A stretch of 33,096 nt of DNA from an uncultured beta proteobacterium (GTDB taxonomy: Bacteria; Pseudomonadota; Gammaproteobacteria; Burkholderiales; Burkholderiaceae_C): positions 1-33,096 of the forward strand of contig CAJAVE010000037.1 of the NCBI GenBank assembly GCA_903945325.1, read 5' to 3'. This document shows, one piece after another, positions 23,333-31,707 of this stretch; position 1 is the first letter of the stretch, and every line of letters starts with the position of its first letter. The position numbers and the translations under genes were made by a program. Below the pieces are notes generated by a model that saw only the letters and a program-made list of their open reading frames with translations, did not search any database and was not told the DNA's origin.

Positions 23333-25327
23333 ATGACCAAGCAAACCCTTTCATTTCAGGCCGAAGTTGCACAGCTGCTGCACCTGGTCACCCACTCGCT
23401 GTATTCCAACAAGGAAATTTTCCTGCGCGAGCTGATCTCCAACGCGTCTGACGCCTGCGACAAGCTGCGTTTTGAAGCCATCAACGATGGTGGCCTTTAC
23501 GAGAACGACTCCGAGCTGAAGGTCAAGGTTACCTTCGACAAGGACGCCAAAACGCTCACCATCACCGACAACGGCATCGGCATGAGCGCGCAGGAAGCCA
23601 TTGACAACCTGGGCACCATTGCCAAGAGCGGCACCAAGGATTTCGTCAGCAAGCTGTCCGGCGACCAGAAGACCGACTCCCAGCTCATCGGCCAGTTCGG
23701 CGTGGGCTTTTACTCCGGCTTTATCGTGGCCGACAAGATCACCGTCGAGTCCCGCCGTGCTGGCATGAAGGAGTCTGAAGGTGTGCGCTGGGTCAGCGAC
23801 GGCGGCGCCAGCGGTGGTGGTGCCTTTGAAGTCGAGACCATTGACCGCGCGGCACGCGGCACCAGCGTCACCTTGCATCTGCGTGAAGATGCCCAGGATT
23901 ACACCCAGACCTGGAAGGTCAAAAACATCATCAACAAATACTCCGACCACATCAGCCTGCCCATCCAGATGGAAAAGGAAGAGTGGAAAGACGGCGAGCT
24001 GATCACCCCGTCGGATGAAAACGGTGGCCGCCAACCCGGTGGCATGGTCAAGACCGGCGAGTGGGAAACCGTCAACAAAGCCAGCGCCATCTGGACGCGT
24101 GCCAAAAAAGACATTGAGCAGGCGCAGTACGACGACTTCTACAAACAGATCAGCCACGACTTTGAAGCACCCCTGGCCCACACCCACAACCGGGTGGAAG
24201 GCAGTACCGAATACACCCAGCTGCTTTACTTGCCTGGCAAAGCGCCGATGGACCTGTGGAACCGCGAGAAAAAGGGTGGCCTGAAGCTCTACGTCAAGCG
24301 CGTCTTCATCATGGACGACGCCGAAGCACTGCTGCCAACCTACCTGCGCTTTGTCAAGGGCGTGGTCGACTCGGCGGACCTGCCGCTGAACGTGAGCCGC
24401 GAACTGCTGCAGGAAAGCCGCGACGTCAAAGCCATCCGCGAAGGCTGCACCAAGCGTGTGCTGTCGATGCTGGAAGACCTGGCCAGTGGTGACAAATTAC
24501 CAGAAGCATCAGCCGACGGCGTGACGGATGTGGTTAGTGCGGAAGACAAGCTGGAGGCAGAAAAGAACGTTGGCAAGTACACCAAGTTCTACGCCGAGTT
24601 TGGCGCCGTGCTAAAGGAAGGCCTGGGCGAAGATTTCGCCAACAAGGAGCGCCTGTGCAAGCTGCTGCGCTTTGCCTCCACCACCACCGATTCCGCCAGC
24701 GTGGGCTTTGCCGACTACAAGGCCCGCATGAAGGAAGGCCAGGAAGCGATTTACTACATCACCGCCGACAACCTGGCTGCTGGCAAGAACAGCCCGCAGC
24801 TGGAAGTGTTCAAGAAAAAAGGCATCGAAGTGCTGGTGATGACCGACCGTGTGGACGAGTGGGCGCTGAACTTTGTGCAAGAGTTTGACGGCACCCCGCT
24901 GCAAAGCGTGGCCAAGGGCGCGGTTGACCTGGGCAGCCTGCAGGACGAAGCCGAGAAAAAGGCTGCCGAAGAGGCTGCCGAAACGTTCAAACCCCTGCTG
25001 GCCAAACTGAAGGAAGCGTTGAAAGACAAGGCCGAAGATGTGCGCGTGACCACCCGCCTGGTGGACAGCCCCGCCTGCCTGGTGGTCAAGGACGACGGCA
25101 TGAGCACGCAGTTGGCCCGCATGCTGAAGCAGGCTGGCCAGGCGGCCCCCGAGGTGAAGCCCGTGCTGGAAGTGAATGCCGAACACCCGCTGGTCAAGAA
25201 ACTCGACGGCTCGGTGCACTTCAACGACCTGGCCCACATCCTGTTCGACCAGGCCCTGCTGGCTGAAGGCGGCATGCCCGCCGACCCGGCGGCCTATGTG
25301 AAACGCGTCAACGCGCTACTGGCCTGA
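23333..25327 (+). CDS. htpG: Molecular chaperone HtpG (bacterial Hsp90)
   Basis: ATP-dependent cytosolic chaperone, homodimeric, assisting late folding and stress recovery. 664 residues, a little longer than E. coli HtpG (624). GHKL ATPase motifs are intact: [17 protein letters not shown] with Glu33 and Asn37, the DxGxG box DNGIGM (79-84), [11 protein letters not shown] (120-130) and [10 protein letters not shown]. The middle domain includes [20 protein letters not shown] and the dimerisation domain ends in [13 protein letters not shown]. Preceded by a sigma32-type promoter. Its last 12 bases overlap the 3' end of the convergent methyltransferase gene. Confidence 0.97.
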   Translation: MTKQTLSFQAEVAQLLHLVTHSLYSNKEIFLRELISNASDACDKLRFEAINDGGLYENDSELKVKVTFDKDAKTLTITDNGIGMSAQEAIDNLGTIAKSGTKDFVSKLSGDQKTDSQLIGQFGVGFYSGFIVADKITVESRRAGMKESEGVRWVSDGGASGGGAFEVETIDRAARGTSVTLHLREDAQDYTQTWKVKNIINKYSDHISLPIQMEKEEWKDGELITPSDENGGRQPGGMVKTGEWETVNKASAIWTRAKKDIEQAQYDDFYKQISHDFEAPLAHTHNRVEGSTEYTQLLYLPGKAPMDLWNREKKGGLKLYVKRVFIMDDAEALLPTYLRFVKGVVDSADLPLNVSRELLQESRDVKAIREGCTKRVLSMLEDLASGDKLPEASADGVTDVVSAEDKLEAEKNVGKYTKFYAEFGAVLKEGLGEDFANKERLCKLLRFASTTTDSASVGFADYKARMKEGQEAIYYITADNLAAGKNSPQLEVFKKKGIEVLVMTDRVDEWALNFVQEFDGTPLQSVAKGAVDLGSLQDEAEKKAAEEAAETFKPLLAKLKEALKDKAEDVRVTTRLVDSPACLVVKDDGMSTQLARMLKQAGQAAPEVKPVLEVNAEHPLVKKLDGSVHFNDLAHILFDQALLAEGGMPADPAAYVKRVNALLA

Positions 25328-26044
25328 TATTGCGTCCGTTGAACACCGTTGCAGCAAGCGCACGTGCATGGGCCGGGTAAACCGGGCACCTGCAGCGCTG
25401 CAATGGGGTTCGAACGCTGCACGCACGGTGGCGATTTTTGTCTCATCGAGCTGATGGTCGGCGTAGGTCGGGCGCATCATCCGCTGCTCAAAGTCCGCGA
25501 AATCACGAAACTGCACCGGCACATCAAAACGCCGCTCGGCAACTTGCGTCCAGTCACCGCCCTGCAGGGCCTGATCCAGCGCCTGCTGCGCGGCCGCCCG
25601 GACAATGCCTTCGTCATTGAAATGGCGAATGATCGTGTTGAGGTCCCCAGCGTACACAGGCTCTGAAACATACAGGTGAGCGCCGGGGCGCAACACCCTG
25701 GCGATTTCCTTCAAGGCCCGCGCCAGCAGGTCCAGCGGCACGTGGTGCAGCGACTTGAGCATCACCGCCAGGTCAAAACTGGCATCCCCAAACGGAATCT
25801 CCTGGGCGCCTGCTGCCACAAACTGCAGTCGATCCTGGGGTGCGGCCACATTCTTGGCATGTTGGCGCTGATCGACTTCCAGGCCCACCCACTCGGAATC
25901 AGTGAATCGTTCCAGCACCGTGCGGGCCATACGGGCATTGCCGCATCCCAACTCAATGATGCGCTGGCCCTTCAGCGGTACCAGAGCATCAAGTACGGTC
26001 CACTCGTCTTCAATTAAGACGACAGGTAGCTCGGTCAATGGCAT
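25316..26044 (-). CDS. Class I SAM-dependent methyltransferase
   Basis: A 242-residue methyltransferase with the Rossmann motif [13 protein letters not shown] (29-40), the acidic end of strand 2 in VGLEVDQRQ, motif IV-like [15 protein letters not shown] and [15 protein letters not shown]. It belongs to the UbiE/Coq5-like Methyltransf_11 group; the substrate is not recognisable. ATG at 26044 has an AAGGGAAG sequence a few bases upstream. It follows the TlpA-fusion gene after 13 bases and is probably co-transcribed. The 3' end overlaps htpG by 12 bases. Confidence 0.85.
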   Translation of the reverse strand: MPLTELPVVLIEDEWTVLDALVPLKGQRIIELGCGNARMARTVLERFTDSEWVGLEVDQRQHAKNVAAPQDRLQFVAAGAQEIPFGDASFDLAVMLKSLHHVPLDLLARALKEIARVLRPGAHLYVSEPVYAGDLNTIIRHFNDEGIVRAAAQQALDQALQGGDWTQVAERRFDVPVQFRDFADFEQRMMRPTYADHQLDETKIATVRAAFEPHCSAAGARFTRPMHVRLLQRCSTDAISGQ

Positions 26045-26057
26045 AGTTTCTTCCCTT

Positions 26058-26891
26058 TCAAAACTGAAGTTGTTTGAGTTTGCTGGCCAGGGCCGGGGCA
26101 TTGAGCACACCCATATGCGCGTCAACCAGATGCCCCTGGGCGTCCACAAACAAGGTGGTCGGCAGCCCGCGCGAACCCAAGGCCGGCCCCAGACTGGAAT
26201 GGGAGTCGAGCCAGACATGGCTCAGGTTCAAATGGTACGCGCCAAGGTAGGCACGCACCGCTTCAGCCGATTCGCCCTGGTTGATGAAGAGAATGTCGAC
26301 CGACTTTTCGCGTTGCTGCGCGGCGGCGAACATCGGCATTTCCTGCCGACAAGGCCCGCACCAACTGGCCCAGAGATTGATGACGCGTGGCTTGCCAGGC
26401 GACAACTGGGGTAGCAGCGCGGATCGCCCGGACTCCAGCTCCACCACGGTCACTTCCGGCAAGGCCTTGGGCTGGTAGTGGCTGAGTAGCACTGTGGCGC
26501 CCAGCCAGACCCCCAGCCCCAGGGCGGAGCCAACCCCCAGCGCCCGGCGCAATGCCGGCTCAGTGTGCTGCCGCCAGGCAACCCAGGCCACGCTGATGAT
26601 GGCTGCCGCCCACGGGTTCCAGCCACCATCGCGCACATCCAGCATGGCCCAGGGCTCTGATTCATAGGCCTGCACATTCTGGGCGACGAACACCAGGCGC
26701 CCTGCCAGCAAGCCCATAAGCAGTGCATTGAGCAAGGTATCGCCCACCTGCTTGCCCAACGCAGGTGCGCCTGCATCGCCTTTGCGCGAACGCACAAAAA
26801 CCCACCGCGCCACCCATGCAGCCAACAAGTAAGCAAGAAGCAGTTTGAGGGGGCCCACAGGCAGCGCCAGGGGACCGATTGAGATTGACAT
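26058..26891 (-). CDS. TlpA-family thioredoxin with an Lgt-like membrane domain
   Basis: A two-part 277-residue protein. Residues 1-135 hold about four membrane helices with a segment AGRLVFVAQNVQAYESEPWA followed by MLDVRDGGWNPW (63-94), which resembles the conserved core of prolipoprotein diacylglyceryl transferase (Lgt), though without its catalytic residues visible. Residues 145-277 form a periplasmic TlpA/ResA-type thioredoxin domain with active site WCGPC (Cys178, Cys181) in NLWASWCGPCRQEMP and the cis-Pro segment RGLPTTLFVD. It is likely to be a membrane-anchored disulfide reductase for periplasmic cysteines, for example in cytochrome maturation. An adjacent ATG at 26894 is an equal start candidate. 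Leads the methyltransferase gene. Confidence 0.82.
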   Translation of the reverse strand: MSISIGPLALPVGPLKLLLAYLLAAWVARWVFVRSRKGDAGAPALGKQVGDTLLNALLMGLLAGRLVFVAQNVQAYESEPWAMLDVRDGGWNPWAAAIISVAWVAWRQHTEPALRRALGVGSALGLGVWLGATVLLSHYQPKALPEVTVVELESGRSALLPQLSPGKPRVINLWASWCGPCRQEMPMFAAAQQREKSVDILFINQGESAEAVRAYLGAYHLNLSHVWLDSHSSLGPALGSRGLPTTLFVDAQGHLVDAHMGVLNAPALASKLKQLQF

Positions 26892-26963
26892 CATTGGCAA
26901 ATTGATAAGTAGCCGCAAATATAACGGCAACTGATTTCATGCCACGAAATGCAAGGTGAAATA

Positions 26964-27013
26964 GGCCTTAAAGCCCGATGGAATATGCGTAACCAGCTAC
27001 ATTATTTGTAGCA
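26964..27013 (+). repeat. Dispersed 50-bp hairpin repeat, copy 5
   Basis: GGCCTTAAAGCCC, AATATGCGTAACCAG and the terminal hairpin GCTACA-TTATT-TGTAGC (26996-27012), then ATTTTT. It lies between the start of the TlpA-fusion gene and the end of the M14 peptidase gene, nine bases from the latter's stop. Confidence 0.8.
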
Positions 27014-27021
27014 TTTTTGCT

Positions 27022-28161
27022 TCACAGCACCGCCAGCAGCGGCTGCAACACGCTGGCCCCGAGCCGTTTGGAACGCGCCCCGCTCCAGCCCGTGGCCGCA
27101 TTCGGCAACTGGTCGTTGTCCTTGAACGGCATTTCGATGGTCAGGGCCAAACAGCCAAATTGCTGGGCAATCCAGTTGGTGGCCAGGGTGGGGTTGGCGG
27201 TACCGGGCTCGCTGCGGCCATAGTTGTACTGGTCCTGAAAATCCGGGCAGTTGGCCATCCAGGCATTCTTGAACGCATCTTCCAGCGCCGCGATCTGTGG
27301 CGAGTAGCCCGGGTTGCCTTCGGAACCCACGCAGAAGTTGTAGGGCAGTGCCTCGTCGCCATGCACATCCAGGTTCAGGTCAACACCGGTTTCCAGCATC
27401 TTCTGGCGCACCAGAAACACCTCGGGCGAGCGCTGCAGGGTCGGCGCAGCCCACTCACGGTTCAGGTTGGCGCCAGCGGAATTGGTGCGCAGGTTGCCGC
27501 GCACGGCACCATCGGGGTTCATGTTGGGCACCACGTAGAAAACGCAGCGTTGCAACAGCACGCGGCTGACCGCGTCGTCCGTGTCCAGCAGGCGCTCCAG
27601 AAAACCTTCGATAAACCACTCGGCCATGGTCTCGCCCGGATGCTGGCGGGCGATGATCCAGACCCGTTTTCTTTCGGCTACAGGTAAGGTGCCTGCTGAG
27701 TCGGCTATGCGCAGCAGGGTCATCTCGCGCCCATCCAGTGTGCTGCCCAGACGCTCCTGCTTCACATGGGGGGATTGCGACGCAGAGGCCAGCAGGTCCA
27801 GATGCAGCTCGTAAGAATAGGGCTCGAAGTACGCAAAATACATGCAGTCGCCGCTGGGCGTGGCGTGTGCGGTCATCACCGTTCCGTCAAACGTGGTGTC
27901 GATGCGAAACCAGTTTTGCCGGTCGTGACTGGCCACCACCTGGTAGCCCTCCCAGCCCTTGGGGTAGGCACAGGCACCGGCGTTCAGGAAGCGCAGCGTG
28001 ACCGACTGGCCCGCCGCCCCGTGCAGCGCGAAGTGAAACCACTGCGCAAACTCGCTGGCGTTGTCAGAGCGAATCTTCAGCTCGATGTTGCGTGGGTCGC
28101 TCAGGCTCACCACCTCAATAGCGCCAGAATCAAACTGGGTGGAAATGTGCAATGTGGTCAT
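27022..28161 (-). CDS. M14-family zinc carboxypeptidase (cytosolic carboxypeptidase-like)
   Basis: A 379-residue metallopeptidase of the M14 CCP-like branch. A beta-rich N-terminal domain (1-125, FDSGAIEVVSLSDPRNIELK) precedes the catalytic domain. Zinc ligands are in RQHPGETMAEW (His174, Glu177) and NLDVHGDEALP (His267); substrate-binding NMNPDGAVRGNLRTNSAGAN is intact and the catalytic Glu343 lies in LTIEMPFKD. No signal peptide, so it acts in the cytoplasm. Eukaryotic relatives remove glutamates; the bacterial substrate is unknown. ATG at 28161 lies ten bases after the M48 gene, so both peptidases are likely co-transcribed. A weak ribosome binding site is the only uncertainty about the start. 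Confidence 0.87.
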   Translation of the reverse strand: MTTLHISTQFDSGAIEVVSLSDPRNIELKIRSDNASEFAQWFHFALHGAAGQSVTLRFLNAGACAYPKGWEGYQVVASHDRQNWFRIDTTFDGTVMTAHATPSGDCMYFAYFEPYSYELHLDLLASASQSPHVKQERLGSTLDGREMTLLRIADSAGTLPVAERKRVWIIARQHPGETMAEWFIEGFLERLLDTDDAVSRVLLQRCVFYVVPNMNPDGAVRGNLRTNSAGANLNREWAAPTLQRSPEVFLVRQKMLETGVDLNLDVHGDEALPYNFCVGSEGNPGYSPQIAALEDAFKNAWMANCPDFQDQYNYGRSEPGTANPTLATNWIAQQFGCLALTIEMPFKDNDQLPNAATGWSGARSKRLGASVLQPLLAVL

Positions 28162-28171
28162 ACAGAAGGCT

Positions 28172-29662
28172 TCAATGGAGTTCAATGACTTTAACGCTCT
28201 GGCCCGGCTTGGGTTCGCCACCACTGTAATAGCCGTTGATCAGGCGCAACTGCTGTTCGGGCCGCTCAACGGGTGAGCTTCGGGCCAGTTCGGCAAAGCC
28301 CCCCTTGGGGTAGGGCACGGTCTTGATAACCCAGGGTCTGGCCGCCGCGCGGTCTTGCGCACTGAGCGCGCGGAAGCTGCCTTCGGCTTCCCGCAAGGCC
28401 GTTTGCGCGCGTTGCAGGGCGGCTGCATCTTTGGCCAGGGCCTGCAGCAAATACATGTTGTCGGCCGGGCCGCGCACCACGGTGGCGGCAAGGGTCTGGG
28501 TCTGGCCCTGCGCGTCTTGCCGGGTCCCCAGGAACCGCGTCGCCTGCAGCCCGTTAATGGACAGCGCCTGGCTTTGGCCGCTTGCCGGTTTGAGCAGGTC
28601 GCGGATGATGGCCGCCGGGTCTTTGCCTGCCTTGGCTGGCAACAGGCGCACAAACAGGGCCGCATCACGCGCCGGGTTCATCAGGCCCAGCTTGTCGGCA
28701 TCGTTCTGGATCTGCCAGCCAGCCGGTGCCGTGACGCCAAAGCCCAGCGCGGCGTGATAGTAGTTGCGGCCCCGGCTCAGGCCCTGGTCGGTACTTTCGC
28801 CAAAGGCCATGCCCGCAATCACCCGCTGATAACGCACACGCCCCTCGTCGGTGTAGTTCCCCTTGTGCTGGGACGCCAGTTGGGTGATGGCGTTCAGCCG
28901 CTGGTCATTGGACGGATGTGACGACAGCCAGTCGCCCTGCGCCGGGGCACTGCGGCCCTCGGCTTTGGCGACATCGGCAGCAAAACGCTCCTGGTCTTTC
29001 AAAACGCGGATCACGTCAATCATGTTGCGCGGATCGAAGGTGTTGCGCGCCAGGTATTCCGCACCCAGCGCATCGGCCTGCAACTCCTGGTCACGCCCGT
29101 ACGAGGCCACATAGCCCGCTGCGACCGATTGCGACATCTGCCCCGCCATCTTGCCCGCACCGGCAATGCCCTGGCTTTCCAGCACCGCACCCAGTACGCT
29201 GGCGGCCAGCACCCCCAGACCCGCGTTTTGCTGGCTGGTGGCGCGCTGTGCGCCGTGGCGGGCAGTTACATGGCCGATTTCGTGACCGACAACGCCAGCC
29301 AGGTCGGCCTCGCTGTCCATATAGGCCATGATGCCGCGCGTCACATACACATAGCCGCCAGGCAGCGCAAAGGCGTTGATGGTGGGCGTGTCGAGAACCG
29401 TGAAGTGCCATTGCAACTGCTTGCGGTGCGATTGCGCCGCCAGGCGCTGGCCCAGCGTGTTGACATAGGCCTGCACCGCCGGGTTGTTGTAGACGCCGTA
29501 TTCCTGCAGCACCTGCTGGTGGGCCTTGGCGCCTTCGGCGATTTCGGTGCTCTCGTCCATCACCGTGCGCTCGGCCTGACCACTGACCGGGTTAACCACG
29601 GTGGTGCCGCAGGCAGACAGCAGCAGCGATGCGAGCAGGAGGCTTGGGAGTTTGAGTTTCAT
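28172..29662 (-). CDS. M48-family metalloprotease lipoprotein (BepA-like)
   Basis: A 496-residue periplasmic zinc protease. MKLKLPSLLLASLLLSACGT is a lipoprotein signal with lipobox Cys18. The M48 domain has HEIGH (His127, Glu128, His131) in GVVGHEIGHVTARHGAQR, with the third ligand probably Glu193 in DQELQADALGAEYLAR. The C-terminal 200 residues are a separate domain beginning near YYHAALGFGVTAPAGWQIQN, ending RLINGYYSGGEPKPGQSVKV. Relatives such as BepA degrade stalled outer-membrane proteins. The frame stays open far upstream, but only the ATG at 29662 gives the signal peptide. Followed after ten bases by the M14 gene. Confidence 0.92.
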   Translation of the reverse strand: MKLKLPSLLLASLLLSACGTTVVNPVSGQAERTVMDESTEIAEGAKAHQQVLQEYGVYNNPAVQAYVNTLGQRLAAQSHRKQLQWHFTVLDTPTINAFALPGGYVYVTRGIMAYMDSEADLAGVVGHEIGHVTARHGAQRATSQQNAGLGVLAASVLGAVLESQGIAGAGKMAGQMSQSVAAGYVASYGRDQELQADALGAEYLARNTFDPRNMIDVIRVLKDQERFAADVAKAEGRSAPAQGDWLSSHPSNDQRLNAITQLASQHKGNYTDEGRVRYQRVIAGMAFGESTDQGLSRGRNYYHAALGFGVTAPAGWQIQNDADKLGLMNPARDAALFVRLLPAKAGKDPAAIIRDLLKPASGQSQALSINGLQATRFLGTRQDAQGQTQTLAATVVRGPADNMYLLQALAKDAAALQRAQTALREAEGSFRALSAQDRAAARPWVIKTVPYPKGGFAELARSSPVERPEQQLRLINGYYSGGEPKPGQSVKVIELH

Positions 29663-30122
29663 AGGGGACCCGTTTCTGGCGATCCTGCATTTTAGGTAGG
29701 GCTTGAGCTTGAGGCAGGTTGGATGCAGGCAGCCCGGGTATCCGTTCTCCGGCCCACCTCGCGGGCGGCTGCTTCTGGTTCGCCTGGGTTGCTGCGTCAA
29801 CTGCGTGGTGTGATGGCCAGCTCTGTGGCAACCGCAAATGGGGCCTGCGCCCGGACACCCGGACTGCGTGCATCGCAGTGCGATTGTTTCAACGGGAAAG
29901 AAGTTCCATGAACTCAATAGATTGGGGATACCAAGACCGCACTGGGGCGGAAGGAGTCGTTCACCCCCTTTGCCCAATTCACGACTCCATCGCAACTTAG
30001 AATCGAACAATAGTGATCTGCGTGGGAGGCTCGCTGCAAACTGTATATTGCAGCACGAAGGGCTGAGCAGACTTGACAAACCAAGGCTACAAGCCATTTT
30101 CAGGGGAATTCGATGTCCAGTA
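29663..30122. other. Region between the M48 gene and the cassette array: no gene seen
   Basis: About 460 bases with no supported CDS and, notably, no integron integrase or recognisable piece of one on either strand. It holds an inverted repeat CTGCAA (30034-30039) / TTGCAG (30048-30053) and a perfect -35 box TTGACA (30073-30078) pointing into the array, but with a poor -10 (CATTTT or ATTTTC at 30095-30101). The M48 promoter should lie here on the minus strand. Confidence 0.5.
30073..30101 (+). promoter_or_regulatory. Possible cassette promoter (Pc-like)
   Basis: TTGACA followed after 16-17 bases by CATTTT/ATTTTC. The -35 is perfect, the -10 matches the consensus poorly. It is 90 bases upstream of the first cassette boundary and correctly oriented to transcribe the promoterless cassettes. 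Confidence 0.3.
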
Positions 30123-30180
30123 TATGGAGCAGGTCCAAACTTATAGAGCAGCTTCATTTGCTCCGGAAATTACGTTAGGC
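30123..30180 (+). other. attI-like recombination site
   Basis: It contains TATGGAGCAG (30123-30132), a further AGCAG (30147-30151) and ends with the core site GTTAGGC (30174-30180). The class 1 attI site has TATGGAGCAG followed by GCAGCAG and GTTAGGC at a similar distance (38 bases from the first block against 41 here). No complementary RYYYAAC box lies upstream, so this is not a normal attC. The assignment rests on remembered attI1 sequence and is tentative. Confidence 0.4.
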
Positions 30181-30190
30181 GATACCCCAA

Positions 30191-30679
30191 ATGGCCGCTT
30201 GGCAATTCACCGTCTGCCTTATCCCAAAGAGTTGGGCGACTTCAAACGCTGGCGATGCAAGCTTGCTTTTCAGCGTCGATGGTTTCGACAGCTCAGTAGC
30301 TTGGACGGACGTGGCTATTGATCGCAGTAGCTTCGATGAAGCTTTCGACAAAGTCCTCAATAGAAGCAAAACCTGGCATGTCGATCAGACGGCTTGGGGA
30401 GATGAAGAACGAATTGATATCCAGCTCTGGGTAGGGCAAGGACGTATCGAAGAAATTCAGCTTCGGCTGAACCTTCGCGAAGCCTTGGAGCCATTCGTCT
30501 CTAGTTTCTGCGAAGCACTAGAAGAACTCGACTGCGTGATTTTTGTGCCTGAAACGAAGAGAATGCTTCCTCTAGAGCCGGATGAAATAGTTCGAGAAGC
30601 TTTAGCGTCACGGGCAGCTACTTTCGTCAAAGACCCGCATACTTACTTGTCAAAACTAGCAGGAGAACCGAGCGCGTGA
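30191..30679 (+). CDS. Cassette 1: hypothetical protein
   Basis: A 162-residue soluble acidic protein, not assigned to a named family. It opens MAAWQFTVCLIPKSWA and contains WGDEERIDIQLWVGQGRIEE, EALEELDCVIFVPETKRMLP and the ending DPHTYLSKLAGE. I have the impression of similar hypothetical proteins in other genomes, with WQFTV-LIPKSWA and DIQVW-type blocks, but no function. No signal peptide or membrane span. ATG at 30191 lies ten bases after the GTTAGGC junction, with no ribosome binding site, as is common for first cassette genes. The stop comes seven bases before attC1. Confidence 0.75.
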   Translation: MAAWQFTVCLIPKSWATSNAGDASLLFSVDGFDSSVAWTDVAIDRSSFDEAFDKVLNRSKTWHVDQTAWGDEERIDIQLWVGQGRIEEIQLRLNLREALEPFVSSFCEALEELDCVIFVPETKRMLPLEPDEIVREALASRAATFVKDPHTYLSKLAGEPSA

Positions 30680-30686
30680 CCCCATC

Positions 30687-30776
30687 GCCTAACCCGGCAG
30701 TCGAGAGGGACGGCCACAAGCTGCGCTTGTGGTTCCCTCCGCTTCGCTCCGGCCGCCCCTCACTTCTACGTTAGGC
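30687..30776 (+). other. attC1 recombination site
   Basis: R'' GCCTAAC (30687-30693) and R' GTTAGGC (30770-30776) are exact complements. Inner boxes GAGGGACGGCC (30704-30714) and GGCCGCCCCTC (30751-30761) pair imperfectly, and a central hairpin CCACAAG/CTTGTGG (30713-30731) closes the fold. This is a 90-bp textbook attC. Confidence 0.92.
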
Positions 30777-31091
30777 ATCACCCCAATGCATATGCTCCTG
30801 CGACTCGGCGAGAGGAACGGCAAGGCCGACTACGAACCGGTTCATGTCGATCTTGTCGCTGCCAATCGCTTTCGAGTTCTCCATTCGCCCGGACTCGCAT
30901 ACGGCATGGCTGCTGGCGATGAGCTTGAGGTTGATGAGCTAGGTCGATACAACGTTGTCGCCAGAGCGGGGAATCTCTCCGTCCGTTTTCTATGCGACAG
31001 CGGGGTAGCTGACATCGAGCAAAGCTTGACCGAACAGATAGTGAGAATTGGAGGTCGCCTTGATGGTCAAGTGCGTGCCGGGCTCGCATAC
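30770..31091 (+). repeat. Direct repeat, copy A (5' part of cassette 2)
   Basis: Repeated at 31310-31631 with an exact offset of 540 bases, which is the length of cassette 2. I count five single-base differences over 322 bases. The repeat begins at the cassette junction. Confidence 0.95.
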
Positions 31092-31235
31092 ACGATTCCC
31101 CTCAGTGCCGGCCGAGACGTGATCGGGCCGCTTTTCGCAAAGGCAAAGCAAGAGCATCCTGGTGCCCTCTGGGAGTACGGAAATGTCTACGATGAAGACG
31201 GCAACCTCATGGAGTGGCTGCGCGGTGAGGCCTAA
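30786..31235 (+). CDS. Cassette 2: DUF4265-like protein, intact copy
   Basis: A 149-residue protein resembling DUF4265 proteins: YEPVHVDLVAANRFRVLHSP, GLAYGMAAGDELEVDELGRY and an RFLCDSG block, followed by ALWEYGNVYDEDGNLMEWL. DUF4265 function is unknown and the assignment is by recognition. Soluble, no signal peptide. ATG at 30786 lies nine bases after the junction. The stop TAA (31233-31235) is part of the attC2 core GCCTAAC. A truncated near-identical copy follows in cassette 3. Confidence 0.78.
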   Translation: MHMLLRLGERNGKADYEPVHVDLVAANRFRVLHSPGLAYGMAAGDELEVDELGRYNVVARAGNLSVRFLCDSGVADIEQSLTEQIVRIGGRLDGQVRAGLAYTIPLSAGRDVIGPLFAKAKQEHPGALWEYGNVYDEDGNLMEWLRGEA

Positions 31236-31316
31236 CAGGTTGCTCGTCGCGGACGTGCAGCAGCAGAAAGCCGCTGCGCGGCGTGGGCTGCCCGCCGGAC
31301 AACGCCGACGTTAGGC
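31230..31316 (+). other. attC2 recombination site
   Basis: R'' GCCTAAC (31230-31236) and R' GTTAGGC (31310-31316), 87 bp, with GC-rich imperfectly paired interior (GTTGCTCGTCGCGGAC on the left, GTCCGGCGGGC in complement on the right). The stop codon of the cassette 2 gene lies in R''. Confidence 0.88.
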
Positions 31317-31631
31317 ATCACCCCAATGCATGTGCTCCTGCGACTCGGCGAGAGGAACGGCAAGGCCGACTACGAAGCGGTTCATGTCGATCTTGTCGCA
31401 GCCAATCGCTTTCGAGTTCTCCATTCGCCCGGACTCGCATACGGCATGGCTGCTGGCGATGAGCTTGAGGTTGATGAGGTAGGTCGATACAACGTTGTCG
31501 CCAGAGCGGGGAATCTCTCCGTCCGTTTTCTATGCGACAGCGGGGTAGCTGACATCGAGCAAAGCTTGACCGAACAGATAGTGAGAATTGGAGGTCGCCT
31601 TGATTGTCAAGTGCGTGCCGGGCTCGCATAC
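31310..31631 (+). repeat. Direct repeat, copy B (5' part of cassette 3)
   Basis: Matches 30770-31091. Similarity stops abruptly after CTCGCATAC at 31631, where brnT-derived sequence begins. Confidence 0.95.
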
Positions 31632-31700
31632 CTACCGGGGGGCCAATGTCCGATTGATATCCGTGCGTCGCGCACGCACAGAAGAGGTGGCACTTTATGA
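31326..31700 (+). pseudogene. Cassette 3: truncated duplicate of the DUF4265-like gene
   Basis: The first 102 codons match the intact gene at 30786 with substitutions Met3Val, Pro18Ala, a Leu-to-Val in DELGRY/DEVGRY and Gly-to-Cys in RLDGQ/RLDCQ. After Ala-Tyr the frame continues for 22 unrelated residues (LPGGQCPIDIRASRTHRRGG...) encoded out of frame over the brnT remnant and the start of brnA, ending at 31700. The C-terminal third with WEYGNVYDEDG is missing, so the product is probably non-functional. Confidence 0.85.
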
Positions 31701-31707
31701 AAGCTAA
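31636..31707 (+). pseudogene. brnT: Remnant of a BrnT-type toxin gene (3' end only)
   Basis: In the frame ending at TAA 31705-31707 the sequence reads GANVRLISVRRARTEEVALYES, the C-terminal strand and helix of BrnT ribonuclease toxins (typically R-x-IRIISARKATRxExxxYE). The reading frame 5' of about 31632 belongs to the duplicated neighbour gene, so the toxin's N-terminal catalytic part is gone. The stop overlaps the brnA start by 11 bases, as in intact brnTA pairs. Confidence 0.72.

Noticed and set aside
28172..30157. M48 gene extended upstream to a 661-residue product.
   Set aside because: The extra 165 residues have no domain and would bury the lipoprotein signal MKLKLPSLLLASLLLSACG internally; the start at 29662 is preferred.
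29663..30173. Possible remnant of an integron integrase gene.
   Set aside because: None of the frames shows tyrosine-recombinase motifs such as the HxLRH box or the terminal Tyr region, so no pseudogene is claimed.
30073..30321. 82-codon frame running from the attI-like site into cassette 1.
   Set aside because: It starts at TTG, reads cassette 1 out of frame and crosses the recombination junction; the 30191 frame is longer and cassette-like.
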